Shown: positions 1 to 9,639, numbered from the stretch's first letter. The stretch: 64,000 nt of DNA from VXPQ01 sp965117025 (GCA_965117025.1 OZ220746.1:2232001-2296000), one strand, 5' to 3'. The notes: generated by a model from the sequence alone, not told the origin. Made by a program: numbers and translations.

Positions 1-2433
1 GCGGACGCTTCGACGGACATTACGGTGACGGTGCTCGACAAGCCCACGCTGAGCGTGGCGTGCGCGGATCCCGATTCGGTCTACGAGGGATCGGATGACG
101 TCGCCTTCGACTGCTCGGTGTCGGGCGCTCCGGGGACCAATCCCGTGTATTCGTACGCATGGACTCCTCGCGGCAACACGCCGGATACGGCGCTGCTCAG
201 CAGAGCGGACATAGAGTCCCCCGTTTTTTACGTGCCGGACGAGGTGATTGTTACGACAACCTACGAGTACCTGCTCACGGTTTCAGCCGACAATGCGGAC
301 GACGCGACGGCGGAAGTAACCGTGACGGTGCTCGACCGGGACGCGTTGGCGGTCGCGTGCGCGGATCCCGGTTCGGTCTATGAGGGATCGGATGATTTCT
401 CTTTGGACTGTACGGCTTCGGGGGCGCCTTCGGGTTCGGATTACTCGTACGTCTGGACAGCTCGGGGCGACACGCCGGACACGTCGCTTCTGAGTGCTGC
501 GGACATCGCTTCACCGACGTTCTACGTACCGGACGAAGTAGACGCGGACGAGACGTACGAGTACTTTCTTACGGTTTCAGCCGACAATGCGGACGACGCG
601 ACGGCGGAAGTAACCGTGACGGTGCTCGACCGGGCGCCGCTGGCTTTCGTGGACGATTCGATATCCGGTCGGGCATACGTCTTTACGGTAGACGAGGCCA
701 TCGCGGATATCCTTCTTCCGGAGGCGACGGGCGGTTTGCCTCCCTATGCCTATACACTCGCGCCGGCATTGCCCGAAGGACTTGAGCTCGACGATCCGGC
801 GCGCACGATCTCCGGTACGCCTTTGGAGGTGCGTCCCCGGACGGAATATACCTGGCAAGTCACCGACGCCGACGCCGAGACCGCGCAGATCACATTTTTC
901 ATCGAGGTGGTGCCTGCTGCCGACACCATCTCTCCTCCTGTGGAAGAGCCTCCTGTGGAAGAGCCTCCTGTGGAAGAGCCTCCTGTGGAAGAGCCTCCCG
1001 TCGATTCTCCTCCTCCCGTGGCGTCTTCCCCGTCGCGGGCGCCTTCCTCGTCGCGGGCGCCTTCCGATCCGTCGTCGCTTGGCGTGACGATAAGCGCCTC
1101 GCCCTTGCGTTTCGGGGTGCAGTCGGCACAGACCGAGGTGTCGCTCGATCCGATGACGGATCAGATATCGACATCCGTATCGGGACCGTACCACGCAGGC
1201 CGCATGACGCTTGCGCCGGGAAGCAGCGAAGCGTTCGACGAGAGCGGAGAGACGAACCTGTCCATCGAGCTGGCCTCACCGCTCGTGCTCAAGCGCCGGG
1301 ATGCTGTCGGGGAGTCTTCGCTCGTTCTTGCGCCCACCTGGTCGTATGCGGAGTCGTGCGAGCAGCTTTCATCTCAGGAAGTAGGGGGTCTGTATACGGA
1401 GGTGACGCTTCGGGAAGAAACTTGCCGCCTTCTTCGCTTCGGAGGCGAGATAGACCTTACGGACGCTCCCTCGGGAGAGTATGCGGGCAATATGGACGTC
1501 ATTCTGCGTTCGGGCGAAGGCGAGGAGACCCATTCGGTGGAGGTCACAGTAACCGTCGTTCCTGCGCGGCGTGTGATCACGATAGGTCCCGCCGGGGTGC
1601 GCTTCAGCACGTCAAGGGAGGTTCCTGCGGACCTCACCGAGGAGCAGAACCTTACTATCTACCCCGATGTGGCGTTCTTGACCGAAGAGAAGCCCGACGG
1701 GGTGTTCGAGCTGTCGAATCCGTCGCTTGTTCCTTTGGAGGTCACGATGTCGGCGCGTTTCGGATATACGGAGGCGGACGAGGACGGCAGTGAGACGATG
1801 GTGGAGGATATCGCAGGTTCGCCTCTGGGCGATTTGTCCGCGTTGGTGGACATTCATCCTCGGGTGCTGGTGTTGATGCCCGGCGAGAAGGGCCTTGTCC
1901 GTTACGGGGTGAAGGAAGGGGCGCATGCGGCGATGGCCCGGCAGGGCTACGCTGCGTTCTTCGACGTAGTGTCCCAGCCTCGCCGCTACGCAGCTCTGGA
2001 CCGTATGCCTGAGGGGGTTACGGAGGATCGTACGGCTCGCGTAACGATGCGCCTGCCGGGTGTGTACGTACCCGCAGAAGGAGCCTCGCAGCTGAGCGCC
2101 CGTCTGCTGTCGATCTCGTATGCGGGTTCGCTGTCGGCGACGTTCCTGCTTGAGACAAGCGATCATCCTTTTGCGGGCGAGGTGGTGGCGTACGACGGAG
2201 ACGGTCGCGAGCTGGGCCGTCGTGAGACATTGGTGTACACGCGTAGCCGGGTGCGTATCCCGCTGGATCGGATGCCCGAGGAAGGGGCCGTGTTTTTGCG
2301 TTTTGAGCCTTGGGGTCCGGGCCGTATGCCTTTGCCTGTGTCCGTTGAGTGGAATGCGCCGAGAAGGGACATAGGCGCCGCCGGGGACAAAGACCGCGCA
2401 AGAACCCCGGCAACGCTGGTACAAAAACCGTGA
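1..2433 (+). CDS. Surface/secreted protein with tandem Ig/PKD-like repeats (5' end outside window)
   Basis: The reading frame is open from base 1, so the gene starts upstream; about 810 codons are visible. Two tandem repeats of about 99 residues (roughly window positions 25-640) share 'VYEGSDD', 'FYVPDEV' and 'LTVSADNADDATAEVTVTV'. A putative-Ig (He_PIG-type) domain with 'LPEGLELD' follows. A Pro/Glu linker made of four PPVEE units then leads to a C-terminal half of beta-rich domains, one resembling a pilus-chaperone N-domain ('RVLVLMPGEKGLVRYGV'). Repeated Ig/PKD modules are typical of exported adhesins, so a cell-surface role is inferred. No C-terminal sorting domain is obvious. The gene ends 27 bp before the convergent nnr gene. 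The exact function is unknown. Confidence 0.75.
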   Translation, partial: ADASTDITVTVLDKPTLSVACADPDSVYEGSDDVAFDCSVSGAPGTNPVYSYAWTPRGNTPDTALLSRADIESPVFYVPDEVIVTTTYEYLLTVSADNADDATAEVTVTVLDRDALAVACADPGSVYEGSDDFSLDCTASGAPSGSDYSYVWTARGDTPDTSLLSAADIASPTFYVPDEVDADETYEYFLTVSADNADDATAEVTVTVLDRAPLAFVDDSISGRAYVFTVDEAIADILLPEATGGLPPYAYTLAPALPEGLELDDPARTISGTPLEVRPRTEYTWQVTDADAETAQITFFIEVVPAADTISPPVEEPPVEEPPVEEPPVEEPPVDSPPPVASSPSRAPSSSRAPSDPSSLGVTISASPLRFGVQSAQTEVSLDPMTDQISTSVSGPYHAGRMTLAPGSSEAFDESGETNLSIELASPLVLKRRDAVGESSLVLAPTWSYAESCEQLSSQEVGGLYTEVTLREETCRLLRFGGEIDLTDAPSGEYAGNMDVILRSGEGEETHSVEVTVTVVPARRVITIGPAGVRFSTSREVPADLTEEQNLTIYPDVAFLTEEKPDGVFELSNPSLVPLEVTMSARFGYTEADEDGSETMVEDIAGSPLGDLSALVDIHPRVLVLMPGEKGLVRYGVKEGAHAAMARQGYAAFFDVVSQPRRYAALDRMPEGVTEDRTARVTMRLPGVYVPAEGASQLSARLLSISYAGSLSATFLLETSDHPFAGEVVAYDGDGRELGRRETLVYTRSRVRIPLDRMPEEGAVFLRFEPWGPGRMPLPVSVEWNAPRRDIGAAGDKDRARTPATLVQKP
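934..993 (+). repeat. Four 15-bp tandem repeats coding PPVEE
   Basis: The unit CCTCCTGTGGAAGAG is repeated four times without change and encodes the Pro-Glu linker of the surface protein. Such in-frame arrays can vary in copy number and so change linker length; that behaviour is inferred. Confidence 0.85.
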
Positions 2434-2460
2434 CTATATAATCCCCTTTTTTCCGGCGTG

Positions 2461-4077
2461 CTATCCTGCGCCGAGGCGTTCTTTCATCGCGAACGGCAAT
2501 TCGTCGAGGAGGTCGGTGGCTCGCAGCGAGTGCCCCGCCCGTTTTGCAGCGTACCGGTCTGCAGCGGCGCCTCCAAGGTGCAGGCCCGCTATGGCAGCCT
2601 GTTCCGCCGACAATCCTTGCGCCAGGAGGCCGCCGCATATGCCGGCCAGCACGTCCCCCGTGCCTGCTGTCGCCAGAGCCGGTCCACCGGTGGCATTGAT
2701 CCAGGTGCTGCCGTCAGGCGCCGCCACAAGGGCGGGATATCCTTTGAGCACCAGTACACATTCGTATGTGTCCGCGACATACCGCGCCGCCGCCATCCGA
2801 TCGGCGGGATCGATGCCCGCTTCATCAAGTGCACTGCCGAACAATCGGCGAAATTCTCCCTCATGGGGTGTCAGTATCCAGCGCCCGCATGCCCGGCCCT
2901 GCAGGAGGTCCGTCCGCCCGATCAGGGCATGGAGCGCATCGGCGTCCACGACGACCGGGGTTGCCGTGGTTTCCAGCAACCGGAGAACAAATGTCCGGGT
3001 ACCCGGCGCTCGACCCAGTCCGCATCCTGTCACGACGGCCCCGGATTTACCCAGTCGTTCCGAAAGCGCGTCCAGCGCACCTTCGGCCTCTATACCGTCG
3101 CCGGAAGCCGGGAGCGGAATGGTAGCGACATCCGGGAGTTGAATTTCCAGTGAATCCCGGATGCGGTGATCGCATCCGCATACGACATAGCCGGCTCCGG
3201 CGCGCGCCGCTCCCTCTGCGGCCATGACCGCTGCGCCGGTCATTTCTTCCGAGCCCGCTACGATCACAGCCAGTCCCACGGAGTATTTGTGCGCCCCGGC
3301 GTTGCGTACGGGCATCCAGCCGCGTACGAGGTCGTCGGAGGCGTGGTACCCGGACCTGACCGGGTCCCCGTCTGCAGCGTCATGGAGCACGACGCCCGGG
3401 ATACCGATGTCGATCACCGTGCATTCTCCTGCGTATGCAGGTCCTTCGTCCAGGCAGAGTCCTGTTTTGAGCGCGCCCATGGTGCAGGTCAGATCGGCCC
3501 GGAAAGCGGCGCCCAGCGGTTTGCCGAGGTCGGCGTGGAGGCCGGTTGGAATGTCTATGGCGACTTTCAGACCGGATGCCGCGTTGAGTCGCTCGACCAG
3601 CGTGCGGACCGGCTCGCGCAGGTCGCGCTCCAGTCCAATGCCCAGCAGGGCGTCTACATGAACGGCTGCATGGGACCATGCAGCGTCCGGTTCGTACGGG
3701 GAAATATGGAGCCGGTCGTCAGGATCTGTCTCCGCCAGCTTCCGGAGGGCGGTAAAGTGCGCGGCGACATCTCCAGCCAGCGCCCCGCCTTCGCTGCGGT
3801 GCAGATGGAGCACCTGTACCGTGGCGCCCGCCTCGTAGAGGTACCTCGCCAGTACGAACCCGTCTCCTCCGTTATGCCCCTTTCCGCAGTATACGCGCCA
3901 TACGTCGGAGGCGCTTCCCGGCTGTATTTCCTGCAAAAGGCGCATGGCCGCGCCTTTTCCGGCCGACTCCATGAGGGTGTGGGCCGGTATGCCGAAATCG
4001 TGGATGGTGCGTTCGTCGGCGCGGCGCATGGCCGCGGCGCTCAGAACCGGTTCGGGGCGCATGGCAGGCATGGTCAT
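2461..4077 (-). CDS. nnr: Bifunctional NAD(P)H-hydrate epimerase / ADP-dependent NAD(P)H-hydrate dehydratase
   Basis: This enzyme repairs damaged NAD(P)H hydrates. The N-terminal YjeF_N domain epimerises the R form, and the C-terminal ribokinase-like domain dehydrates the S form using ADP. The N-terminal half carries 'GKGHNGGDGFVLARYL' and 'AIDIPTGLHAD'; the C-terminal half carries 'DADALHAL', 'LTPHEGEFRRLF' and the nucleotide-site motif 'TAGTGDVLAGICGGLLAQG'. The frame is open further upstream, but the start at 4077 is preferred because its ATG overlaps the TGA of the upstream lipoprotein gene (ATGA), giving 538 aa, a usual size. It is the last gene of a three-gene minus-strand run. Confidence 0.92.
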   Translation of the reverse strand: MTMPAMRPEPVLSAAAMRRADERTIHDFGIPAHTLMESAGKGAAMRLLQEIQPGSASDVWRVYCGKGHNGGDGFVLARYLYEAGATVQVLHLHRSEGGALAGDVAAHFTALRKLAETDPDDRLHISPYEPDAAWSHAAVHVDALLGIGLERDLREPVRTLVERLNAASGLKVAIDIPTGLHADLGKPLGAAFRADLTCTMGALKTGLCLDEGPAYAGECTVIDIGIPGVVLHDAADGDPVRSGYHASDDLVRGWMPVRNAGAHKYSVGLAVIVAGSEEMTGAAVMAAEGAARAGAGYVVCGCDHRIRDSLEIQLPDVATIPLPASGDGIEAEGALDALSERLGKSGAVVTGCGLGRAPGTRTFVLRLLETTATPVVVDADALHALIGRTDLLQGRACGRWILTPHEGEFRRLFGSALDEAGIDPADRMAAARYVADTYECVLVLKGYPALVAAPDGSTWINATGGPALATAGTGDVLAGICGGLLAQGLSAEQAAIAGLHLGGAAADRYAAKRAGHSLRATDLLDELPFAMKERLGAG

Positions 4078-5300
4078 GGAATGGAAACGGTCGCTGAAAT
4101 ACGAAGCGTGTCCGGCAAGGTTGTTTCCCAGCGGGCGCGGACGCGTACCGGTTCCGTCAGAAAATACGCCGGCTCCGGCGGGCGGTACGGAATCAGCGTG
4201 CCCTTGTCCCATCGACCGTTTTCATTCCGGTCAAGCCAGGCGCGGAGCTGGTACGCCCCGGCGGGCAACCGCGGCAACAGAAAGGCGCCGGTATCGTCGG
4301 TGGCCGTCTTGTGCGGTGGCGCTGCGGATTCGATATCGAGCGTGTCCGGCCAGGCTTCGACGACCACGGGGTGCGGCTCGCCGGATACGACCACGCCCCG
4401 GATTTCCCCGGTTTCTTCGAGGGGTATGGGTTCGGGGGCGGTATCGTCTTCCGGTTCCGGATCGGCGGCGGGCACGCGCAGGGAATCGGAGCGCACGGTG
4501 TCGATCCGGGTCAGCATCCAGGGAATTTTCAGGACGGCCCGAGACGTATCCGCAAGCAACGCGGGGACCGGCGGCGGCGCGAACGCTTCTCCCGGATCGG
4601 GGCGGGCATTGTAGTTTGCATCGTCGAGCGCCGCCACGAACCAGTGCCGCTCCGTCATGTATTCGAACCGGAATACCCCGTCGGGGTCCGTTTGGGTGCG
4701 GTACGCCGGACGAGCGGGCAGGGAATCGGGTGCCGCGCTGTCGGGCGCCGCATACGCCAGCACGTCTACGCCGGGAGCGGGAGCGCCGTCATGGCTTTGC
4801 ACGACCCGCCCGGTCAGGATACCGGCATTCAGGGTCGGTCCCGTCGAGAAAGCAAGGATAATGGGGGCGACCAGCGCGATGCCGCGCAAATCCCTCAACT
4901 CGGTATCGAGGGTGAAAACATACGTGGTGCTGTCGCGCAACGGGTCGGCAAGCCGGATATCGACGCGGGGGCCCCTCCAGTCCAGTTCCGGGGGCGTTTC
5001 CGGTTCCGGGATGATGGACAGGGCCCTTTGGAAGGAGGCCTCGTTGATGTATTCCGAAAAGACGATGCGGAGGGAAGCCCCGGATACGTTCGTAGCGCCG
5101 CCGGCAGGGACACTCTCGACAATGTGCGGGGGGATATCGTCCGTTGGGCCTCCCCCGGGCGGGAGGGGGGTGGCGCAGGCGGCCCACAGCGTAGCGCACC
5201 ATAGCGAGGCAACCCATCGCGCAACTTGCCTCATGCGCTGTCCGGTCGGTGCGCTTCGCTTTGCAGCGAGGCGCCGCCATGCCTTGATACGGGCGCTCAT
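4074..5300 (-). CDS. Ig-like (SbsA/Big_5-type) domain lipoprotein with 'GGPTDDIPP' signature
   Basis: The 408-aa product has a basic N-terminus, a hydrophobic stretch and a lipobox-like 'LWAACA', then 'PLPPGGGPTDDIPPHIVES', the hallmark of a lipoprotein family common in Bacteroidota. A Big_5-type Ig-like domain follows (about residues 55-155), then two carboxypeptidase-regulatory-like segments ('TLNAGILTGRVV', 'LRAWLDRNENGRWDKG'). It is probably anchored in the envelope; its function is unknown. The ATG at 5300 overlaps the stop of the upstream gene (ATGA), favouring this start, although a start at 5234 would give a more standard signal peptide. It overlaps the downstream nnr gene in the same way. 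Confidence 0.8.
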   Translation of the reverse strand: MSARIKAWRRLAAKRSAPTGQRMRQVARWVASLWCATLWAACATPLPPGGGPTDDIPPHIVESVPAGGATNVSGASLRIVFSEYINEASFQRALSIIPEPETPPELDWRGPRVDIRLADPLRDSTTYVFTLDTELRDLRGIALVAPIILAFSTGPTLNAGILTGRVVQSHDGAPAPGVDVLAYAAPDSAAPDSLPARPAYRTQTDPDGVFRFEYMTERHWFVAALDDANYNARPDPGEAFAPPPVPALLADTSRAVLKIPWMLTRIDTVRSDSLRVPAADPEPEDDTAPEPIPLEETGEIRGVVVSGEPHPVVVEAWPDTLDIESAAPPHKTATDDTGAFLLPRLPAGAYQLRAWLDRNENGRWDKGTLIPYRPPEPAYFLTEPVRVRARWETTLPDTLRISATVSIP

Positions 5301-5959
5301 GAAGAATCTTCTCCGGAAGAACGGAGCGAGAAGAACAGCCAGGCCGTGACGGTCATGGCCGCGGTCAGGACGACGGGTTCCAGCATGCGACGGACCCGGC
5401 TCCTGCGCGGAGGCGCGCCCTGCGTTTCAGGCCAGGCTTCGGTTTCCACGGCGGTGCGTTGCGCTCGCGCGATGACGTCCGACCGCACGAGGGCGCAGCG
5501 CTCGTCGGCAAGCACGCGGCCGTCCTGGTCCGCGATGTCGTAGCGCAGTACGAGGCGCACCTCGCGGGCAAGTTGTTTCCGGCGTCTTTTTTCGTAGTGT
5601 ACGGCGGCCTCTTCAATGGCGTAGGCGATCCGAAGGCCGGCCCTTGCCGAGTCCGGGAGAAATATGGTGCGTCCCGCGGCCTGCCATTCGGCTACAAGAA
5701 CGGCGCGGACGTACGGCATCTCCTCGGGAGCGTGCAGGATCAGGTCGCCCTCCGTTTCGGGAAGCGTTCCGAGACAATCGACCGCCATTTCTTCGAACAG
5801 GACCCGGTTGAGAGGTTGCGCGGTACCGGGGCGGGCGGATGCGCACACGCCGAGGATAGCGAGCGCCACAAGGAATGCAGGGGCTGCTGTGGCGCGGTGC
5901 GCCGGGGGGATAGGGGGCGGTTGCGGGGGTGGACCGGGTGGCCGGAAAGGGTCGGGCAT
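5297..5959 (-). CDS. Hypothetical membrane-associated protein with Pro-rich N-terminus and C-terminal TM helix
   Basis: No family is recognised. The product of about 220 aa starts with a Pro-rich segment, has a hydrophobic helix at about residues 26-42 (signal or anchor), a charged central region with 'EKRRRKQLAREVRLVLRYD', and a C-terminal helix ('VVLTAAMTVTAWLFFSL'). The start at 5959 is chosen over an in-frame ATG at 6016 because the extra 19 residues look non-coding; either is possible. It is the first gene of the coupled run with the Ig-like lipoprotein and nnr. The central region may be periplasmic. Confidence 0.6.
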   Translation of the reverse strand: MPDPFRPPGPPPQPPPIPPAHRATAAPAFLVALAILGVCASARPGTAQPLNRVLFEEMAVDCLGTLPETEGDLILHAPEEMPYVRAVLVAEWQAAGRTIFLPDSARAGLRIAYAIEEAAVHYEKRRRKQLAREVRLVLRYDIADQDGRVLADERCALVRSDVIARAQRTAVETEAWPETQGAPPRRSRVRRMLEPVVLTAAMTVTAWLFFSLRSSGEDSS

Positions 5960-6183
5960 CGTACTGCGTAGCGGTTTCGTGCGGCCGAATGCGCTTGAAA
6001 ATACGCCACGATGCATCGAAACGTTCGATCTGCGGCGCGGTTTTGCGGCTCCGAGGGCCTTGTTTCCTGTTTCCGGGAACCCCCGGATGGCGCTTCATGT
6101 CCGCGACGCCCCGAATCCGCAGCGTTTTCCACTGATTTCAACGATGGAATCATGATGTCCTGTCTGCGCGAGAGAGAGGTATT

Positions 6184-6211
6184 GAGCGAAGTGGTTTTGA
6201 TCAGAGTATCC
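6184..6211 (+). repeat. Half copy of the TCAGAGTATCC dispersed repeat
   Basis: GAGCGAAGTGGTTTTGA followed by TCAGAGTATCC matches the right half of the 29452-29510 element with two differences. It lies 69 bp upstream of the epimerase gene; no left half is visible here. Confidence 0.7.
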
Positions 6212-6279
6212 GTATCTTCCGAGTGTGATTGCGGAAGCCCGTTCCGCACTGCATCATTCCTGAAACCATAGCATGCGAC

Positions 6280-7482
6280 ATGTCCTCCGCTCATCCCGGC
6301 GCCGATTTCGCCGCGCTCCGTACCCGGTACCGCGACCGGTACGAGCACGAACTGTTCGAACGCGTGATCCCGTTCTGGGAGCGCCATGCTCCGGATCCCG
6401 AGCACGGCGGCCATTTCAACAATCTGGACCGGGACGGAGCCGTATACGACACGACCAAGCACCTGTGGATGCAGGGCCGCCTGGTATGGATGTTCAGCAA
6501 ATTCTATCGCACGGTCGAGGCCAGACCTTCCTGGCTTGCCATGGCCCGCAGCGGTATGGACTTCATGCGCAAGCATGCCGTGCGGCCGGACGGCAGGGTC
6601 TTTTTTTCGGTGACGGCGGATGGACGGCCCGTGTATCTCCAGCGCAAGATCTTCACGGAGTGTTTTTACATCATGGCCCTTGCGGAATATGCCCGGGCCG
6701 CAGAGGAGCCGGAACTCCTTCGCGAGGCGTATGAAGCACTCGAAACGATGTGGGAATGGGCCTGGGACTGGACGAAGGTCGGACGCCCTGTGCATGAGGG
6801 GCAGGCTCCCTCGCAAGCGCTGGCCGTGCCGATGCTGATGCTTAACCTGATCGAGGAGGTGGCCGGCGACGATTTCGGAACGTACCGAACCGAGGTGGAT
6901 GATTGTATCCGCCGAACGGCCCTGCATGTACATGCCGATACGCAGCGTGTGTACGAGATTGTGGCCCCGGATGGCAGTTGCATGGACGGCTCGGAAGGCC
7001 GCTTGATGACGCCGGGACATGCCATCGAGGCAGGTTGGTTCTTGCAGCACTGGGCGCAGCGATTGGGCCTCCCGGATGTGCAGCAGCAGGCCCTCGACAT
7101 GGTGCGCTGGCCTTTCGAAAACGGCTGGGACAAGGAGCACGAGGGGCTGTTCTATTTTGTGGATTCGGAAGGGTATTCACCCGTTCCGCTCGAGTGGTCC
7201 ATGAAGTTGTGGTGGCCGCATTGCGAGGCGCTGTATGCTCATCTCCTGGATTATTTTCTGACCGGCGATGCCGGCGACCTTGCCGCCTTCGAGGCGGTCG
7301 ATCGCTATAGTTTCGAGCGGTTCGCCGATCCCGAATACGGAGAATGGTTCGGGTATCTGGACCGGCAGGGCGCCGTGACGCATCGCTTCAAGGGCGCCCC
7401 GTACAAGGGGTGCTTTCATGTGCCCCGCGCCCTGTGGCTGTGCCTGCGCCTGCTGGACGAACAACCTGCCTGGCATTCCTGA
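6280..7482 (+). CDS. AGE-family N-acylglucosamine/cellobiose 2-epimerase
   Basis: A 400-aa enzyme of the N-acylglucosamine 2-epimerase family, an (alpha/alpha)6-barrel that interconverts sugars at C2 (GlcNAc/ManNAc, or glucose/mannose-type and cellobiose substrates). Diagnostic stretches are 'HLWMQGRLVWMFSKFYR', 'FFSVTADGRPVYLQRKIF', 'MTPGHAIEAGWFLQHW' and 'KLWWPHCEALYAHL', including family-conserved histidines. The start at 6280 (MSSAHPGADF) is preferred over 6229. The next gene is a sodium:solute symporter, so import and isomerisation of a sugar is likely. Substrate cannot be decided from sequence; sialic-acid catabolism is one possibility, but no nanA or nanE-like gene is in the window. 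Confidence 0.9.
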   Translation: MSSAHPGADFAALRTRYRDRYEHELFERVIPFWERHAPDPEHGGHFNNLDRDGAVYDTTKHLWMQGRLVWMFSKFYRTVEARPSWLAMARSGMDFMRKHAVRPDGRVFFSVTADGRPVYLQRKIFTECFYIMALAEYARAAEEPELLREAYEALETMWEWAWDWTKVGRPVHEGQAPSQALAVPMLMLNLIEEVAGDDFGTYRTEVDDCIRRTALHVHADTQRVYEIVAPDGSCMDGSEGRLMTPGHAIEAGWFLQHWAQRLGLPDVQQQALDMVRWPFENGWDKEHEGLFYFVDSEGYSPVPLEWSMKLWWPHCEALYAHLLDYFLTGDAGDLAAFEAVDRYSFERFADPEYGEWFGYLDRQGAVTHRFKGAPYKGCFHVPRALWLCLRLLDEQPAWHS

Positions 7483-7594
7483 CGATGCAGATGCGTTTCT
7501 ATCGCCCGTAATTTCGGGTGGGTCTTGCCTTTCCCCATGAAAGGGCGTATCGTGGAAGCGCTTCGCCGTTTCGCAGGGATCCCCCCCGTCATTA

Positions 7595-9196
7595 ATGAAC
7601 GTTCTTTTTACCTGGCTCGACTGGCTCTGGGTGGCGGCGTTTCTGCTGCTGATGATTGGCAGCGGCGTGCTGTTTTACCGTCTCGGCAAGCGTTCCCAGT
7701 CCGATTTCTTCCTGGCGGGGCGCGGGTTGCCCTGGTGGTTGCCGGCTTCTTCGGTATACGCCACCCACACGGCCACCGATACTCCCATGTGGATTACGGG
7801 GGTCATCTACAAATACGGGCTGGCAGGCATCTGGTACACCTTCTTCTCGGCATGGGCCGCTATCAGCGCCTTTGTTTCGACGCGCATTTTCCGCCGGTCG
7901 CTGGCTTACACGCAGGCTGAATGGAACGTGGTGCGGTTCACCGGCCTCGGCGCGGAAATGCTGCGCGGCTGGATGGCCGGCTGGCAGGTCTTCATGAACA
8001 TGTTCGTGCTGGGCTGGGTGGGCATTGCGATGGGCAAGGTGTGCGCCTTCCTCTTCGGCTGGCCGCTGTGGGTAGGGCTCGTGTCGTTCTCGTCCGGGTG
8101 CGCCATTTATGTGCTGGCGGCGGGGTACTGGGGCGTCGTGATGGCCGATTTTCAACAGGGAGTGATTGCCTTTCTGGTCATCATGATCGTGTCGATCTGG
8201 GGAATCATGGTGGCGGGCGGTCCCGCCGGCATCGTCGAAAAACTCACGATACTGGGCGAAACGGACCGCATGAATCCGTTTGCGTTTACCGGGTGGTGGA
8301 CCGGAGAATTTCCCGCCGCCTGGTTCGTCACGATGATGGTGATCGCCATTCTCGGGGGGTTCGGCATGGGGACCAGTATAGACTGGTATCCCGAGGCGCA
8401 ACGCATCCAGTCGGCCCGCACCGTACGCGATTCCACCTACAGCATCTGGTGGGGGACGCTGATCGGGCTGGTGCGCAACTCGGTCTGGGCCGTGGCCATC
8501 CTCGGATTCTTTGTGCTTTTTCCGGGCATGACCGAAACGTCCGAGTACGAGATGGGGTGGTTCCGGCTGGGCTTTGACTACCTGCCCGTGGGTATGGTAG
8601 GCTTTTTCTTTGCGGCTATCCTTGCCATCCATCTCTCGACCATTTCATCGCACCTGAACCTCGGCGCGCTATACGCCACTCGCGATCTGTACCAGCACTA
8701 CTGGAATCCCGAGGCGTCCGAACGTACGTTGGTATGGGTGGGGCGCTGGTCCACGCTGATTCTGCTTCTCGGCTCGTTCGTGTACGGGCTGATGATGGAG
8801 AACATTACGGAATGGCTCATTTTCGCGCTCTGGATCATGACCGCCGGGATATGGCTCCCGAACATTCTCCAGGTGGTGTGGTGGCGATTCAATGCATGGG
8901 GATATCTGTCGGCCTGGATCGCCAATCTGGGTTTCAGCTGGCTGGTGGTGTGGGTGTTGCCCGAGTTCGGAGTGATTCCGGAACTGGCCGATTACCAGCA
9001 GTTCTGGCTGCTTATGCTGCTGGGCGCCTGCGTGTTCATTCCCACCACATTTTTGACGAAGCCGGAAAGCATGGATCATCTCGTCAAGTACTATGTGCAG
9101 GCGCGGCCTTTGGGATGGTGGGGGCCGGTTCGCCGTGAAGCCGAGCGGCGCGGGCTGATCCAGAAGGACTCCCCCGAGCGTCCCATGGTTGTTTGA
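7595..9196 (+). CDS. Sodium:solute symporter (SSS family)
   Basis: A 533-aa polytopic membrane protein of the SSS/SLC5 family, which drives solute uptake with the sodium gradient. About 13 hydrophobic segments can be followed. Family features include 'FFLAGRGLPWWLPASSVYATHTA' (split here: 'DFFLAGRGLPWW' then 'ASSVYATHTATDTP'), 'LAYTQAEW' and 'IHLSTISSHLNLGA'. It lies 112 bp after the epimerase gene and before three small membrane proteins and an amidohydrolase, so it probably imports the substrate of these enzymes. A sugar or sugar acid is inferred from context. The start is the ATG at 7595. Confidence 0.92.
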   Translation: MNVLFTWLDWLWVAAFLLLMIGSGVLFYRLGKRSQSDFFLAGRGLPWWLPASSVYATHTATDTPMWITGVIYKYGLAGIWYTFFSAWAAISAFVSTRIFRRSLAYTQAEWNVVRFTGLGAEMLRGWMAGWQVFMNMFVLGWVGIAMGKVCAFLFGWPLWVGLVSFSSGCAIYVLAAGYWGVVMADFQQGVIAFLVIMIVSIWGIMVAGGPAGIVEKLTILGETDRMNPFAFTGWWTGEFPAAWFVTMMVIAILGGFGMGTSIDWYPEAQRIQSARTVRDSTYSIWWGTLIGLVRNSVWAVAILGFFVLFPGMTETSEYEMGWFRLGFDYLPVGMVGFFFAAILAIHLSTISSHLNLGALYATRDLYQHYWNPEASERTLVWVGRWSTLILLLGSFVYGLMMENITEWLIFALWIMTAGIWLPNILQVVWWRFNAWGYLSAWIANLGFSWLVVWVLPEFGVIPELADYQQFWLLMLLGACVFIPTTFLTKPESMDHLVKYYVQARPLGWWGPVRREAERRGLIQKDSPERPMVV

Positions 9197-9226
9197 GATA
9201 CTGACCGCTAACCTTCCTGCTGCATC

Positions 9227-9535
9227 ATGCCTCTCGTTCGACGTACATGGACGGCTGCAGAAGCCGACAAATGGACCCGTGAAGACTGGTTCGTTATCGT
9301 CCTTTCGCCGATATGCTACTTTGCGTTGACGCTGGGCGTCGCGCTGGCCTTTCTGCTGCGCTGGGAAGGGTTCGCGATCAGTGCCGCCAGTATGGTCCTC
9401 ATCGTATGGATGCACTGGATCATCGATCCGAAACTGAAGGCTATTTCGGAGGAGTACGAAAAGAACCAGCAGGAGTACCTGCGCGAACTGGAAGATTCCG
9501 TCCGCTGGAAACAACACGAACAAGCCGCGCCATGA
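9227..9535 (+). CDS. Small two-helix membrane protein with a coiled-coil-like tail
   Basis: A 102-aa protein with two hydrophobic helices (about residues 22-44 and 47-66) followed by a charged tail, 'LKAISEEYEKNQQEYLREL', that should be helical. No family is recognised. It follows the symporter by 30 bp and its TGA overlaps the next ATG. Small accessory subunits next to SSS carriers are known in other systems, so a helper role for the symporter is inferred. Confidence 0.75.
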   Translation: MPLVRRTWTAAEADKWTREDWFVIVLSPICYFALTLGVALAFLLRWEGFAISAASMVLIVWMHWIIDPKLKAISEEYEKNQQEYLRELEDSVRWKQHEQAAP

Positions 9536-9639
9536 CGGAAAGTCTGACTACGGTTATTGGAATGACCATTGCGTACGCGGCCTCGCTGCTGGGGCTGCTG
9601 CTGGCGTGGCGTTCCTATCGCAAGCATCACAAGAAGTGA
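9532..9639 (+). CDS. 35-aa single-helix membrane microprotein
   Basis: ATG at 9532 overlaps the previous stop (ATGA). The product 'MTESLTTVIGMTIAYAASLL...' is one hydrophobic helix ending in the basic tail 'RSYRKHHKK'. Too short for a family call; the coupled position argues that it is translated. Confidence 0.6.
   Translation: MTESLTTVIGMTIAYAASLLGLLLAWRSYRKHHKK

Noticed and set aside
5740..7140. 466-codon minus-strand open frame
   Set aside because: It lies antisense to the well-supported epimerase gene and to the hypothetical gene at 5297; high GC creates long shadow frames.
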